Part shown: positions 12,486-24,621 of the stretch, in pieces | Layout of the letters: each line of letters starts with the position of its first letter | Numbering within the stretch: position 1 is the first letter of the stretch | DNA from: Amaurobius ferox | Taxonomy: Eukaryota > Arthropoda > Arachnida > Araneae > Amaurobiidae | DNA length: 64,000 bases | Reading direction: 5' to 3' | Assembly (NCBI GenBank): GCA_951213105.1 | Contig: OX578146.1 | Span: 108,611,776-108,675,775 of the forward strand | Program-made: the position numbers and the translations under genes | The notes under the pieces: model-generated | What the model was told of the DNA's origin: nothing | Databases searched by the model: none | What the model saw: only the letters and a program-made list of their open reading frames with translations

Positions 12486-12892
12486 GAAAAATGTTTAAGG
12501 GCAAATTATAAATTTGTCAAATTACACTAAGTTTTTAATCAAACGAGATGAAATTTAAAGCAATGTAGAACATAAAATTAGAAAGCATTAAAATACCTTA
12601 ATGTCAAATTATACCAAAATTAACACATACTATATCGTTTCATAAATTTTGTATTGATCGAAACCTGTAAAAAAGTATAAGAACAACACCGATTATGTTC
12701 TGTAAACACGTTAATAATTAATAAAATTGTCCTCCTTTCCATTATCTTAATTATTCCTGCTATCATTAATAAAAAAAAAACAGTAAAAGCTTGTTTAGGG
12801 ATTTGCTCCCAAACAAGTTAATAGCTGACATCAAATTATAGTTTTTAGTTTTTACATTTTGTGCCATTTTTATATATTTCTCGGGATTTTTA
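12486..12892. other. AT-rich duplicated spacer
   Basis: Nothing recognisable. It contains a palindromic stretch near 12790-12822 (GCTTGTTTAGGGATTTGCTC and AAACAAGTT) and A-runs. Confidence 0.45.
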
Positions 12893-13615
12893 TATATTCC
12901 TCATAGATGTCCTACGGGGTCAAAATCAAGATTTTGGCTGGCTAGTCAAGCCATTCTGGAAAATTGGTTTGAAACCACGCTTTTGATGTGGCAGAAACAT
13001 GAATTGAATCATTTTCCTGATGGAAGAAATATTCTTCAGAGGTAATACGTGGTGCCTCGGGCAGTAAATTTTCAGGTAATGTATTTTATGATGCCTCTGA
13101 ATTGGTTTTACTTTACAGGAAAACAGTTGGAATTATTTCTTTTGCTGCAAAGCTACCTCCACACAATCACAGATAAATCGCCAAACTGACGCTTCGAAAA
13201 AAAAAAAGGCCTCGTTTTTACGAAGGTTGTGCCAGCCAGTAGTAAAGGAAACCATTTGATCCATCAAAATTGAACTTATTTTCATCCGAAAATATAGCAT
13301 CTCTTCCCTCACTTTGATACAAAAGCAATGTGTTTCTGAGCGAATTCTACTGTGTTGAAGACCCAGACCGTCCGACTCGTCCAGAGGACTTAGAGTAACA
13401 GGTTGGACGGCCGGGAATTCTACTGTGTGTCTTTTTTGCTGTTTTGTAAAAGGAGGATATGGCAATCATTTTGTCATTCGGATTCTTTTACAAAACACTG
13501 CGTACAGTTCGACTAAACATGAGCACCCATAAGGTAATGCAAGAGAGGACATTTGCCTCTGAACGTTCAAGGTCACAAAGTGGACATCAAGCTAATGGAT
13601 GTTGTACGTCTAATA
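12893..13615 (-). pseudogene. Tc1/Tc3-like transposase relic
   Basis: Read on the minus strand, the segment at about 13320-13210 contains FSDENKFNFDG followed by YYWHNLRK, matching the first catalytic block of Tc1/Tc3 transposases. The segment at about 13060-12905 has FHQENDSIHVS (second catalytic aspartate region, here changed) and WLDWPAK (the region of the last catalytic residue, degraded). Pieces of the DNA-binding region lie near 13440-13520. Frameshifts and stops separate the blocks, and a 59-base SINE fragment interrupts it at 13356. It is dead. The C-terminal part recurs at the window end. Confidence 0.7.
13356..13414 (-). mobile_element. SINE 3' fragment with 14-bp target duplication
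   Basis: Fifty-nine bases equivalent to the tail of the SINE family at 25.7, 30.2 and 35.9 kb (CCGGCCGTCC... ending GTCTGGGTCTTCA on the minus strand). It is flanked by the direct repeat GAATTCTACTGTGT (13342-13355 and 13415-13428). Strong 5' truncation with an intact duplication is typical of LINE-mobilised retroposition. Confidence 0.85.
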
Positions 13616-13632
13616 TGGCTTATATATATATA

Positions 13633-14306
13633 CAGGGTATCCAGTGCTATCGGTGCCCAATGGCTATTTCCTCAACCGTTAGTCACAGAGATATACTTCC
13701 AATTGCAAAAATGTTTTAAAGTTTAAAATCTATTATCTTAGAAACAGTTTAAATCAATAAATGCATTTCTGAAAGAAATACGAAATACAAATTTTTATAC
13801 AGTCCCCCGGTCCTACCAATTTTATTTAAGAAAATCATCCTCATACAATTTTATGCAAAATAAAAAAAAAATTATCCTTTTACGACCAAAATTGACCGGC
13901 TTACAGCTGTTTAAAGTTGAGCACTTTTTGTGCTGAGAAATGGTCAATACGGTCCCTGATTGGTTGGTTGCCTGAAACGGGACATTTTTATGCGCGAAAA
14001 AGCGACTTAAGTCATAAAGTTTAATGCTTCATAATTCCGTGAATTTTGGTCGTAAATGGGAAGATTTTTTTTTTTTTTATTTTGCATGAAATTGTATGAA
14101 GATGATTTTCTTAAATATAATAAGTAGGACCGGGAGACCGTATAAAAATTTATATTTCGTATTTCTTTCAGAAATGCATTTATTGATTTAAACTGTTTCA
14201 AGATAATAGATTTTAAAATTTAAAACATTTTTGCAATTGAAAGTATATCTCTGTGACTAACGGTTGTAGAAATAGCCATTGGGCACCGATAGCGCTGGAC
14301 ACCCTG
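13633..14306. mobile_element. Fold-back MITE with CAGGGTATCC ends
   Basis: Inverted arms of about 250 bases (13633-13890; 14055-14306) surround a loop of about 160 bases. The ends read CAGGGTATCCAGTGCTATCG and the complement of CGATAGCGCTGGACACCCTG, with TATA/TA on both sides as expected for a Tc1/mariner-type target. It has no coding capacity. Confidence 0.85.
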
Positions 14307-14963
14307 TATATAAAGTAAACCATAAAGGAAGAATGAATGTGGAAGCAATGTACCAAAAATTAGCCGGGGGAGGGGGGTTGTGACCCCCGCTCCCCGGTTA
14401 AGCAAGCTTTATGCCGCGACGACACTCCCGGTCGAAGTAAGTACATTATCTCTTTTCAATCCTAAAAAATTGTGTGCTTTTTTGGAATTTTGAAAATTTA
14501 TAAAATGCCAAAAACCACTGAGTGAAACTCAGTAAGACATTTGAAGCTAACACATGAAGAAAATAGAAAATGCAAATTTTTAGTGTGACGTTAAAAAGAC
14601 TGTTGTCTTTATACATTTTTCCCAAGATATATTCAATTAAAAATTATATAACAGACTATCTAATTCAGTTTCAAAATTATTAAAATAAATTCTACAAAGA
14701 AATGATCGTTTCCACCTAAAGACATTGTCATGTTAGCATAAATTTTTATCCAGGATTTTTCTCGAATTGGCGATTTCTCGCTTGTCCTTTAAGGGTTGTT
14801 ATGAATTTTGTGCAGGCTTTCTTTTCGCATTAGGAATTTTGTGAAGAATTTTGCATTAAATTTTGTAACGTTCTTTTTTTTCCCACCCGCATTAGGATTT
14901 TTGTGAAGGATTTGTTTTTACATTAGGAAGCGTTAAAGTTTTTAAGGATTTTATAAAGATTTT
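14307..14963. other. No gene recognised
   Basis: AT-rich sequence. Around 14800-14960 short phrases such as GCATTAGGAATTTTGTGAAG recur several times, a weak degenerate repeat. Confidence 0.45.
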
Positions 14964-15390
14964 TTACTTTCCCTACAATGCATATGTAATTGGAATTGTG
15001 TCGAATATTGGAACTAGAGTTTTTGACAGATCTCCATGTTTCAAGACCTCCAGAACACGAAACTGACTGTGCAATGTATGTATCGACTCTAGCTCAAAAT
15101 TATTAGACGATAGACGAAATTATTAGACGATAGACGAAATTATTAGACGATAGACGAAATTATTAGACTATTATAAAACTATTAGACGATATTTAAGTCG
15201 CCTTTGAAAAAATGTCCAGTCGCCAGATGAAATTGAAAATAAAAATCGAATTAAAACTACACATTCTGTGTGATTTCAAATAATAATCCATGTAATTTTG
15301 AGCAATTAAATTAAATTTAATGAATTATGAAGGAAAGAAAGAGAAATTGAATTTAAGTCTGAAGGAAAGTCATGTGTTATCCATATCATA
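14964..15390 (-). mobile_element. B-type hairpin-ended element, degraded
   Basis: It carries TTACTTTCCCTACAATGCAT at the hairpin end and GGAAAGTCATGTGTTATCC at the other, but the hairpin is decayed and the body is short. A 20-bp unit (TTATTAGACGATAGACGAAA) is tandemly repeated about four times at 15100-15172. Confidence 0.6.
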
Positions 15391-16130
15391 TTTTTACATT
15401 AGAAAATTTCTTAAGCGTTTGTTCTTACATTAACAATTCTCTGAAGAATCGAAACCAGATCGAGATTCTTTTCTAAGCAAAACCTTGAACTCACAAACCT
15501 ACTTGAACTCCGCACCTCTTCAAGGAACATAAACAGAATTAATGAAAAATAAACCCACCCTCCTTGAAATAATTGAAAACCCCCGTCGCTCCCCCCCCCC
15601 CCCTCCTTCTTCCCTATAAGAATTACTCAGGGGATATCCAGCTGCCCTTGACATTGACAAGAATACAACAGCTGACAGAAGTCGAGAGTTTACGGAAATT
15701 AAAGCATAAAATGACATTCAATTACGAAGGGTGACAACCTTACTCAATCTAGACTCGAAAGAGCAAATTTCACACTGGGGGGTCCTTCAACGTAAAAGAG
15801 GAATAAAAAAAATTCCTAAAGGGTGAGAATTAAAGTGCATGATGAAGCTGGCGATTTGTTATGAATTCATAGAACAGCTGTGAACAGCTAACACCCCATT
15901 GCACGAAAACTTCTCATTCGGCACATATATTATTGGGGGAAACTATGTACAATTCAAGAATGACAAGAAGGACGAATATTAAATACAAGAAAAGGAAAGG
16001 AAAATATGCAGAAGAGAACATGACATCTTATTTATCAAAGATGCGCAAACTTTGTTCGTCCTACCCCCCCCCCCCAATCTCTTTACAGCAACTTCAATAT
16101 TCAATTCCCCCCCCCCCGACTTATAGAAAA
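15391..16130. other. No gene recognised; two C-tracts
   Basis: It has homopolymer C runs at 15591-15603 and 16064-16075, and another just beyond at 16107-16117. The short open frames here owe their length to these tracts. Confidence 0.45.
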
Positions 16131-16245
16131 AAAACCTCTGATATGGGCAGCATATTACTTTCCCCACATTCTTAAAATTATTTTTTTTTATACACATTAA
16201 AGTTTAATTGAAAAAAAAAAATCTGATTAAATGGTCCACAAAAAT
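16131..16245 (+). mobile_element. Fragment of the hairpin-ended family (5' end)
   Basis: CTCTGATATGGGCAGCATAT with TACTTTCCCCACATTC matches the 5' terminal block of the B-type family. The remainder is lost where the 16271-17647 element begins. Confidence 0.5.
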
Positions 16246-16270
16246 CGACAAAAACTGAAATGAAAAAATA

Positions 16271-17647
16271 ACAAGAATGATGAATCATGCATAGAGCATT
16301 GATTATGAAACACTTTCCAACTTCAATGCCATTTCATTTAAACATCTCTAAAATGTGATACATTCCTCGGTAATATTTTAACAAGAAAGATCAATCATGC
16401 ATAAAGCATTGATTATAAAACACTTTCCAACTTCAATGCAATTTCATTTAAACATCTCTAAAATGCGACACATTCCTTGGTAATATTTTAAAAATTATCA
16501 CAATACTGCATTAATTTATTATATTTGAAAACTTAAAAGTTCATCGAAAAAAATGAACATTCAAATAATATAAATCACCTGGCTCCTCGGTAATGTTTTT
16601 AACATTATCATAATACTACAATAATTTATTATATTTGAAAATTTCATCAAAAACAACTGCAATTTATTCAAATGACGCCATCGAAATATAACACGCCTAG
16701 GCTCTCTCTACAAAAGCAGCATTTCATTCATAAACATTTTCCTATTCATTTCATTCATCACAATACTATAATAATTTATTTTATTTAAAAACCTAAGACC
16801 ATGGAGCTACAAGTAATTAAACTCTATGCTTAAAACTTCATTGAAAAAAATCGTCCTTGTATCTGTAAAATCAATGAATATTTCATTCATATCAGCTATG
16901 CAGACTCCATGAGCTAAATAATTTTGTGTTAAAGAAATACAGCAATTCTTATACAACTCATTCTACACATTTTGCTGTTTACATTTTACATAAGTGAAAA
17001 ATAGGCTTCGTTGTAGAGATAATCAAATTTGGATGATCATTTAAACACAAATATATTGTAATTGCGTTGTTTCAGTATGTAGATGCACAGACTTTAAGCA
17101 AAAATAAAGCGGTTTTAGGACGGATACAACACTCAATATGAATTAAAAAGAACTTTAAAAATCACGAGTTTGAGACAAGATGGATGCCATATTTCATTTT
17201 GATGTGGGTCACGTGATCGCTACATAAAATGGTCACGTGATCGCTTCATATAAGACGTGTTATTATTATTTTAATTTTTATTTAAAAAACTACTGAATAT
17301 ATTTCGCTAAATTTTTTTTATATATTTTATGGAACAATTTGAATATTACCTAAAATTTTCGAAGCAATTTGTGAATTTTAAATCCGCTTAAAATTTTTTT
17401 TGAAAAATTAGGTCCCATAGGGCTCAATGTATTTCATTTTTTCAACCCGGGTTCAATCCAAAACTAATTGGGTGATATTATTGATTTATATTCCCATAGG
17501 TCCTACAGACCGTCTGAACAACATACTAAAATTTCATTTTGATTAAGTCATTTTTACGGTAGTTATCGTACTAACGGACAGACAGACAGACAGACAGAAT
17601 GAACAAAGTCATAAACACTTTTCAACTTTGTTGTAAAGTGTTAAAAA
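16271..17647 (+). mobile_element. Second hairpin-ended family (E-type), copy 1
   Basis: About 1.38 kb. The 3' end has a GACA (GTCT) microsatellite (17576-17597) followed by a terminal hairpin, AACACTTTTCAACTTTGTTG ... AAAGTGTT (about 17617-17642). This repeats the layout of the A/B families (microsatellite plus terminal hairpin, no coding) with unrelated sequence. Its first ~110 bases are tandemly duplicated (16271 and 16382). A perfect 25-base direct repeat beginning CGACAAAAACTGAAATG flanks it (16246-16270 and 17648-17672). Confidence 0.65.
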
Positions 17648-18275
17648 CGACAAAAACTGAAATGAAAAAATAAAAACAAATATGCTTACATGTATTAATT
17701 AAATATTGGTTTTTCCCCCCCGTACTTTTGAAAAATAAAACAGATAAAACTACCCCCGTTTCAATAGAGTAAACAGTTCTCGGGAATTTTAAGTTGTTTG
17801 GAATTTTGGCCTTTTTAGAATAGAATAATGAATAGTGAAAATTATTTTATATAATTTTAGAATAATGAAAATATAATTATTTTTAAAACGACAAATTCTT
17901 GATGTTATTTCAAAGTAACCATTTTATGCGTTATTTTGCGCAACTAAACTCGAATGAATACAGGGTTCTTAAGAAAGTCGCTAAGCATCCCCAATAACTT
18001 TGTAAGGAACGGTCCATGAGTGTACACAGCTACGTCTACCTGAAGTAAAGTAATGTTACAAATATGTAAAAAGTTTCACTGTGCTTTGCTCTTATTCAAA
18101 TAATACATATCAGATCTTTGCTTCCATTCAAGACCTTTGCTCAATTCAAGGAGAAAACGCTTTTACAGGCAGCCATTCCTATTACGTGAATAATGAAATA
18201 ATTAGAGATAAATGAGATAATTTTGAGTCGTTTGACTAAGATACATGATACTATATAAAATTTATACTAAACATA
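17648..18275. other. Spacer between the two opposed E-type elements
   Basis: AT-rich, with no gene. It starts with the 25-base direct repeat described for the left element. Confidence 0.5.
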
Positions 18276-19610
18276 TTTTTAACACTTTACAACAAAGTTG
18301 AAAAGTGTTTATGACTTTGTTCATTCTGTCTGTCTGTCTGTCTGTCCGTTAGCACGATAACTGCCGTAAAAATGACTTAATCAAAATGAAATTTTAGTAT
18401 GTTGTTCAGACGGTCTGTGGGACCTATGGGAATATAAATGAATAATATCATCCAATTAGTTTTGGATTGAACCCGGGTTGAAAAACTGAAATACATTGAG
18501 CCTTATGGGACCTAATTTTTCAAACATTTTTTATGCGGATTTAAAATTCACAAATTGCTTCGAAAATTTTAGGTAATATTCAAATTGGTCCATAAAAAAT
18601 ATATAAAAAAATTCAGCGAAATATATTTAGTAGTTTTTTAAATAAAAATTAAAATAATAATTACACCTCTTATATGAAGCGATCACGTGACCATGATATG
18701 AAAAGATTACGTGACCATTATATGAAAAGATCACGTGACCCACTTCAAAATGATATATGGCAGCCATCTTATCTCAAAATCGTGATTTTTCAAGTTCTTT
18801 TTAATTCATATTGAGTGTTGTATTCGTCCTAAAACCACTTTATTTTTGCTTAAATTCTGTGCATCTACATACTGAAACAACGTAATTACAATATATTTGA
18901 GTTTAAATGCTCATCCAAATTTGATTATTTCTACAACTAAGCCTATTTTTCACCTATGTAAAATGCAAACAGCAAAATATATAGAATGAGTTGTATTAGA
19001 ATTCCTGTATTTTTTTAACACAAAATAATTTAGTCCATGGAGTCTGCATGGCTGATATGAATGAAATATTAATTGATTTCATAAAGAGAAGGACGATTTT
19101 TTTCGATGAAGTTTCAAGCATAGAGTTTAATTTTTTGTAGCTCCATGGTCTTAAACAAAATGTTTAAATAAAATAAATTATTATAGTATTGTGATGAATG
19201 ACATGAATGGGAGAAAGTTATGAATGAAATCCTGTTTTGATAGAGAGATCCAGGCGTGTTATTTTTTCTATGACGTCACTTGAATGAATTTCAATTGTTT
19301 TCTATGAAGTTTTCAAATATAATAAATTATCGTAGTATTATGATAATTCTAAAATTATTACCGATGAATGTATCGCATTGTAGAGATGTTTAAACCAGGC
19401 AATTTATATTTCAATGCCGTCATTTGAATGGAGTTCATTTTCTTCTATGAAGGTTAAAGTTTTCAAGTATAATAAATTAATGTAATATTGTGATAAGTTT
19501 TAAAATATTACCGAGGAATGTATTGCATTTTAGACATGTTTAAATAAAATTGCATTGAAGTTGGAAAGTGTTTCATAATCAATGCTTTAAGCATGATTGA
19601 TCTTTCTTGT
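18276..19610 (-). mobile_element. Second hairpin-ended family (E-type), copy 2
   Basis: Inverted relative to copy 1, with hairpin ends facing each other across 628 bases. The hairpin is at 18280-18310 and the GTCT microsatellite at about 18327-18347. The far end matches copy 1 as GATCTTTCTTGT and is followed by a TTTA microsatellite (19610-19635). Divergence between the copies is clearly larger than between the segmental duplicates, so this is not a recent palindrome. Confidence 0.65.
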
Positions 19611-19892
19611 TTATTTATTTATTTATTTATTTAATTATATTTTTTTTTGAAGATATCTTTGACACATCTGAATTTTTATATTTAGTAACTTTCATTGAAT
19701 AAACATTTAAAATAAAGCACATCTCGAGAATGAACGTTACCGCGTACATTGCAGGTGTCCTAATGAAACGCCCTGCTATGCCCTGATGAAACGACTTTTT
19801 GGCAGATATTTATTTATTGCCTTTCGATTCGTGCGTTTCTGCTGTCAGTTCCTACTTAATCCTGCAACTGTGTAATTGGCTGTTTTCGTTTA

Positions 19893-20832
19893 TTACTTTC
19901 ATTATATACATAATGTATAAGGAAAGTATTGTGTCGGGGTCGAAATTTCGAATTCGAGTTTTCGACGGGAGAGCACGTTTCAAGCATCCCTGATCACGAA
20001 TCAAACATTTTTGAAGTGATGTCTGTGTGTGTGTGTGTGTGTGTCAGTGAGTCTGTGGAGACGATAACTGACGAACGAATGGACGGATTCGAACGAAATT
20101 TGGTACAAAAATCACAATCCATAAACACTGGAAGCCTATTGTTTTTATACGCAATCGAATGTTCAGAACTCCCCTAAATTTTCGAGTGAAATTTTGAAAA
20201 AATCGTCAAAAAATGAAAGCCGGTAATAAAGCTACGCAAATAGACATTTCTTATGTAATTTTTCATTAGAAAACGATTGACATAAATTTTAGAACGCAAC
20301 GGTGACCTGTTCTCGAGAGATTGCACAATTTTTAAAAAAATTATCAAAAAGTCATATAAAAAAAAATATTTCCTATTGAGAAACATATTCACTTCTCATA
20401 TGTAATACCATGCGATAAATTGGATGACATCATTCTCGTGGATCTAGCTCGTTCTATTCATGAAAAAAGATACTTTGAGTAATACTTTTGTATTGAACGC
20501 CAATAGTCATTTATCTACTGTAAGAATAACTTATTTCTCCGTCCATAACGCTTGACGAGATTTTGGCGACGAATTTGGTGGGATGTCGCCAACTTGGCGA
20601 CTTTTTTAAATGTTGCTAAATTAACGAAAAACTCGCCAAATGGATAAAAATGACGCTAAATCAATGACGACTCATTGATGATGACGACATGGAAAATGAC
20701 GACTCATTGAAGAAAATTCAATATCTTGGAAAGAATATAAATAACTACTATAAAAATAATCTTTTTTTTTTACTGTAAAAGTAGTAAATTTATTGCATTA
20801 TATAAGGAAAGTCATGTTCTGCCCACATCAAA
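19893..20832 (-). mobile_element. A-type hairpin-ended element
   Basis: Full-length member, about 940 bases. Hairpin end at 19893 (TTACTTTCATTATATACATA), GT microsatellite at about 20023-20045, and 5' end at 20832 with one change (TTTGATGTGGGC). The 82-codon frame at 19929-20177 is a translation of repeat sequence. Confidence 0.7.
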
Positions 20833-21985
20833 TTTTTTTGCTTTGTTATCGAGTTCATTATCCTAACTTTTTAAATTCTCCACTAGGAGCGCTGAAATCC
20901 CTTTTTAGATAGGGCATGATCCCTTTACTAAAAATAGATCTAACTCATGGACCTTTCATTACACATTTATATGGGTGCTTAAAGAGTTTCCCGATAACCA
21001 TGTATAAAGAAGGGGGGGAGGGAAATTTGAAGCTCGTAGGGAAAGTCGTGTGTTGCTACATCAGAATTTTTATATTAGAATATTTATTTCAAATGTTACT
21101 TCGTAAATGGAAGGACATTAAAATGAACCTGTAATTTTTCTCACGGTCTATTTTTCCAGCAACTTATTCGTTCTATTCTTCTTGCCGCCAATCGATCAAT
21201 CTTGTCTCGTTTTTCGACGAGAGATTTTGTATCTTAAGTATGTTTAATAAATATCTTAATAAGAAGCCGGCGCATCCCAATCTCCAATCACCCCCCATCG
21301 ATCGCAACGATTAGCATAAGACTTCCACAATGAACTCGCCCATCTGCTTTTGGGCGAGTCCAACGTCTGGAGGACTGTCACATGACGGAATCCTGATTGA
21401 AAAGGCAGTATAAGTATATTTAAATTTTAACTGATGGCAATCGTTTCTTCCCGACATTAGTTGAACATCTGGATGTTGGTTGATTAGTTAGCGAATGATT
21501 TGAATAATTTATGCAAAGTACTGACACCGCAAACATCCCAGATCGATGCGAGTAATTTTCGTTTAAAACGACCCTGCACCATCATTTACTCCTTAATTGT
21601 GGTTTTTCGGAATTCCTTCTTTTTTTGATTTCACCGAAGATTCGTTCGCGGTGAGTCATTTTTTAAAGGCTTTTTACCACTTGATGAATTGTTTTTTACC
21701 TTCTTCGTGCATTTTGATGAGCTTATCTTTCTCAAAATACACTTGAAGGTAGATGACCTGAATGTTTTTTATTTTTTATTTATTTTTTTAATAGATACAG
21801 GTGGCTTAAATGGTGCAATTTCGTTGAACGTTACCTGGAAAAACTCAAATTGATTTACTAATGCATATTCCATATTTCCACTTTCATCTGTATTGCGTTC
21901 ACTATAAGAGTAAGAGAAATCTGAAGCGGGCAGCACAATAATTTTAACTACCGGCTTAAATTCATTTTCATTTACCCTAATTTTT
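20833..21985. other. No gene recognised
   Basis: Around 20985-21072 there is a small remnant of the hairpin-ended family (TAGGGAAAGTCGTGTGTTGC). From about 21140 to 21700 the sequence is less AT-rich and looks low-copy. It includes a 9-bp-stem hairpin (ACTCGCCCA...TGGGCGAGT, 21333-21362). No open frame or RNA family could be assigned. Confidence 0.45.
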
Positions 21986-21989
21986 TTGA

Positions 21990-22870
21990 CTTCCCTAAAA
22001 TTTTTTTTTTTAGAATTTCGTCTGTGTGCGTGTGTCTTATGCGTGTATTTCTGTGTGTGTGTGTGTCTTTCTCTATGTGCGTGTGTGCGTCTGTTTCTGT
22101 GTGTGTGTGTGTATCTCTCTCTCTCACTGTGTATCTGTTTCTGTATGTGTAGTCTCTCTATGGGTGTGTCTGTCTCGGTGTGCCTGTGTGTGTATATGAC
22201 TGTCTATCTCTAGTCTCTATATGTGTGTGTATGACTGTCTATCTCTAGTCCCTATATTTGTGTGTATATGACTGTCTATCTCTAGTCTCTATAAATGTGT
22301 GTGTATATGACTGTCTATCTCTAGTCTCTATATGTGTGTGTGTGTCTTTGTGTCTGTTTCTCTATGTGTATATGCTTTTATGTGTGTGCGTTTGTGTGTC
22401 TGTCTGTGTGTATGTCTGTTACTATATGTGTGTCTGTCTCTCTCTGTGTTTGTTTGTGTGTGTGTATGGTTCTCTCTCTCTCTCTGTGTGTGTGTGTGTC
22501 TCGTTATGTCTATTACTGTATGTGGGTTTGTCCCTCTATGTGTTTGTGTATCTATCTTTCTGTCAAAGTGTATATGTATGTAATGTATGTATCCACTCTA
22601 ATCCAAAAACCATTCGATAAAATTTTTATGAAATTTAACAATTACTCTGGTGTTGATTGAATTTTGATACAATTCGGAAAGATAGGATTGGATTTTTCTT
22701 TCGAAATGGCCAGCAAAAATCAAAAATTATGAAATAAAAGATTCGTTATAATTTCAAAAAAGAATCTGCTCCATGTGTTATTTTGCGCAATTAAACTAAA
22801 TTTAATGCATTATGGAACAAAAGGGGAAAAAATTAATTTGGGTATGTAGGGAAAATTTCTTTCATCATGT
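21990..22870 (-). mobile_element. Hairpin-ended family remnant with hugely expanded GT/GTCT microsatellite
   Basis: The flanks (ATCCACTCTAATCCAAAAAC near 22590, and GTAGGGAAAATTTC at 22848) match the B-type body and 5' end. Between 22015 and 22590 the internal microsatellite has grown to about 575 bases of GT, GTCT and ATGACTGTCTATCTCTAGTC units; the last recurs about four times. The long Cys/Val/Ser frames here are artefacts of the repeat. Confidence 0.6.
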
Positions 22871-24621
22871 GTACACTAAATTAAAATTGATCGCTCAAAA
22901 TGACACATATATACTTACTTCAAATTATATCCAATTTGCAGTTTAAACAATTATATCTTTCATTTTTAAGCTTAGGCATTTTAAAATGGAACTATCAACT
23001 CTTCATTAAGTCCGAACACTTATTTCCTTTATTTGCAAAGAAAGTATCAAATGCATGACCAACCAACCTCACGTAGAATTCAGGCAGTGAAGCGAATCTG
23101 GCGATATGCAGGAGAAGGACTAAAAAACAATATATATCTAAGGACATCCCCATTAATATGGCCATATCTCGCCCTTGTCTGATAAAAATCCCCCCCCCCC
23201 TCTCTCTCGTGCACTTCAAGATGTGCGCATTTGTCAAAAACTCGGTTTGGAATTCTAAAACTACAAATATCTCCATTACACAACATACAATATCTTTATA
23301 CAAAATATCTCCTTGCACATCAAATAATGTAATAATGTTTTCTGAAAAAATACTTTTAAAATAACCTAATTTTTGTTTAATTTTTAAAGGAACGGCCTGA
23401 ATTGTTTATCAATAAAAAAAAACTTCAGCAAAGAAAAAAAGAAGGAAAGTTTTGTAAATATATAATTTCCATATTTGAGCGTTAATATTAAGGAAATACA
23501 TGTTTCAAAATTTTTTACACAAAATTCCAAACAAACAACAAAAGCAAAAAAAAAAAAAACTTTTTGCAAACTTTAAAATTGAGTAAAGTAAAACCACCAA
23601 AGAGAGTACCTCTCATAAAATGTAATTTATAAACACAACAAAATTCACTTCTAATATTTAAGTATAAAAATTTATTCTAATTCCATTCTATAAATTCCAT
23701 AAATTCTTAAAGCATTATGCATATTGCAGTAGGTACTAAAATAAGACGAGCCGCATATGGGTGAACACGGTCGCAGTTACAAGACACCATCCTTATTTAA
23801 TCAAAACAGAAATTAAATTAGCGGTTATCGAAGTAAAGGGAGAACGTGATGACAGAATCGAACACTATCCTTTTCAGGGTAAAAGAAAAAAAAAAACATT
23901 CGAATCGTGATCCGCATTTCTGCTGGGGGTTGCGAACACAATGAAAATTCTATTTCCATCCATTTTGGAACGCAGACGATATCCAAAGTGGGTTAGTGTT
24001 GGTAATGGAACGGACGGAATTCTTCGAAATCTGTTCGAAACGTGGTGGTGAAAAGAATGAAAAGGTTCCAAATAAACAAATTCGTGAGGCGAAGAGAATC
24101 GAATGAATGTAACAATGGTTTCAAACAAATCATTCGTTTCTTGTTCGGCCCAAAAGTATATACGATAGGTACTTTAGAAAAGGAATTGTAAATGCATTAA
24201 GTAATACAAAGAGAGTGACATTTTGAATTGAAATAGCAGATACTCAGGCGGAAAAGAAATTGACATCATTAGTTGTATTGTTGAACATACCCTTTCCCTA
24301 ACATAAGTTGAACATAAGTCTTTCCCTATCTTAAATGTAAGCGCGATGGAAAACAACTTTTACAGTTAACCAATGGGTCATTCCCACAAGATATCCAATT
24401 TTCATATAAAATATTAATTTGGAATTCAAGATTTTTAAAGCATAATTTCCTATGAAGAGGTAAGATAATTCCCGTAACAATGTTGATATTATTGTCAATT
24501 CGAGAAAGTGATAGTTTGAACTATGCTATGGATGTAAAGGGTATTAAAACAATATCCATGGACACATTTCAGGGTCATTCCAAATGAAGACACCCCTTGT
24601 TGTACCATTGTCACATTCTTT
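22871..24621. other. No gene recognised
   Basis: AT-rich, with a C11 run at 23190-23200 and several A-runs. The minus-strand frames at 22995-23318 and 23874-24128 carry no recognisable domain and cross homopolymers. Confidence 0.45.

Larger units (their letters stand above)
3617..13150 (+). repeat. Segmental duplication, copy 1
   Basis: This stretch aligns in direct orientation with 55290-64000. Homology begins at a shared ATATTTTTGTGTCG (3617; 55290) and is still running when the window ends; position 13150 matches position 64000. By eye the copies differ at about 0.3-3% of bases. Copy 1 is longer mainly because of a 951-base A-type hairpin element at 4638-5588 that copy 2 lacks. Shared content, in order: B-type element, tandem motif, solo LTR, short A-type element, degenerate 140-bp repeat, minisatellite with mariner, and a Tc-like relic. 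Confidence 0.93.

Noticed and set aside
16271..19610. Single giant palindrome
   Set aside because: The arms differ too much and each has its own element ends; two separate insertions explain them better.
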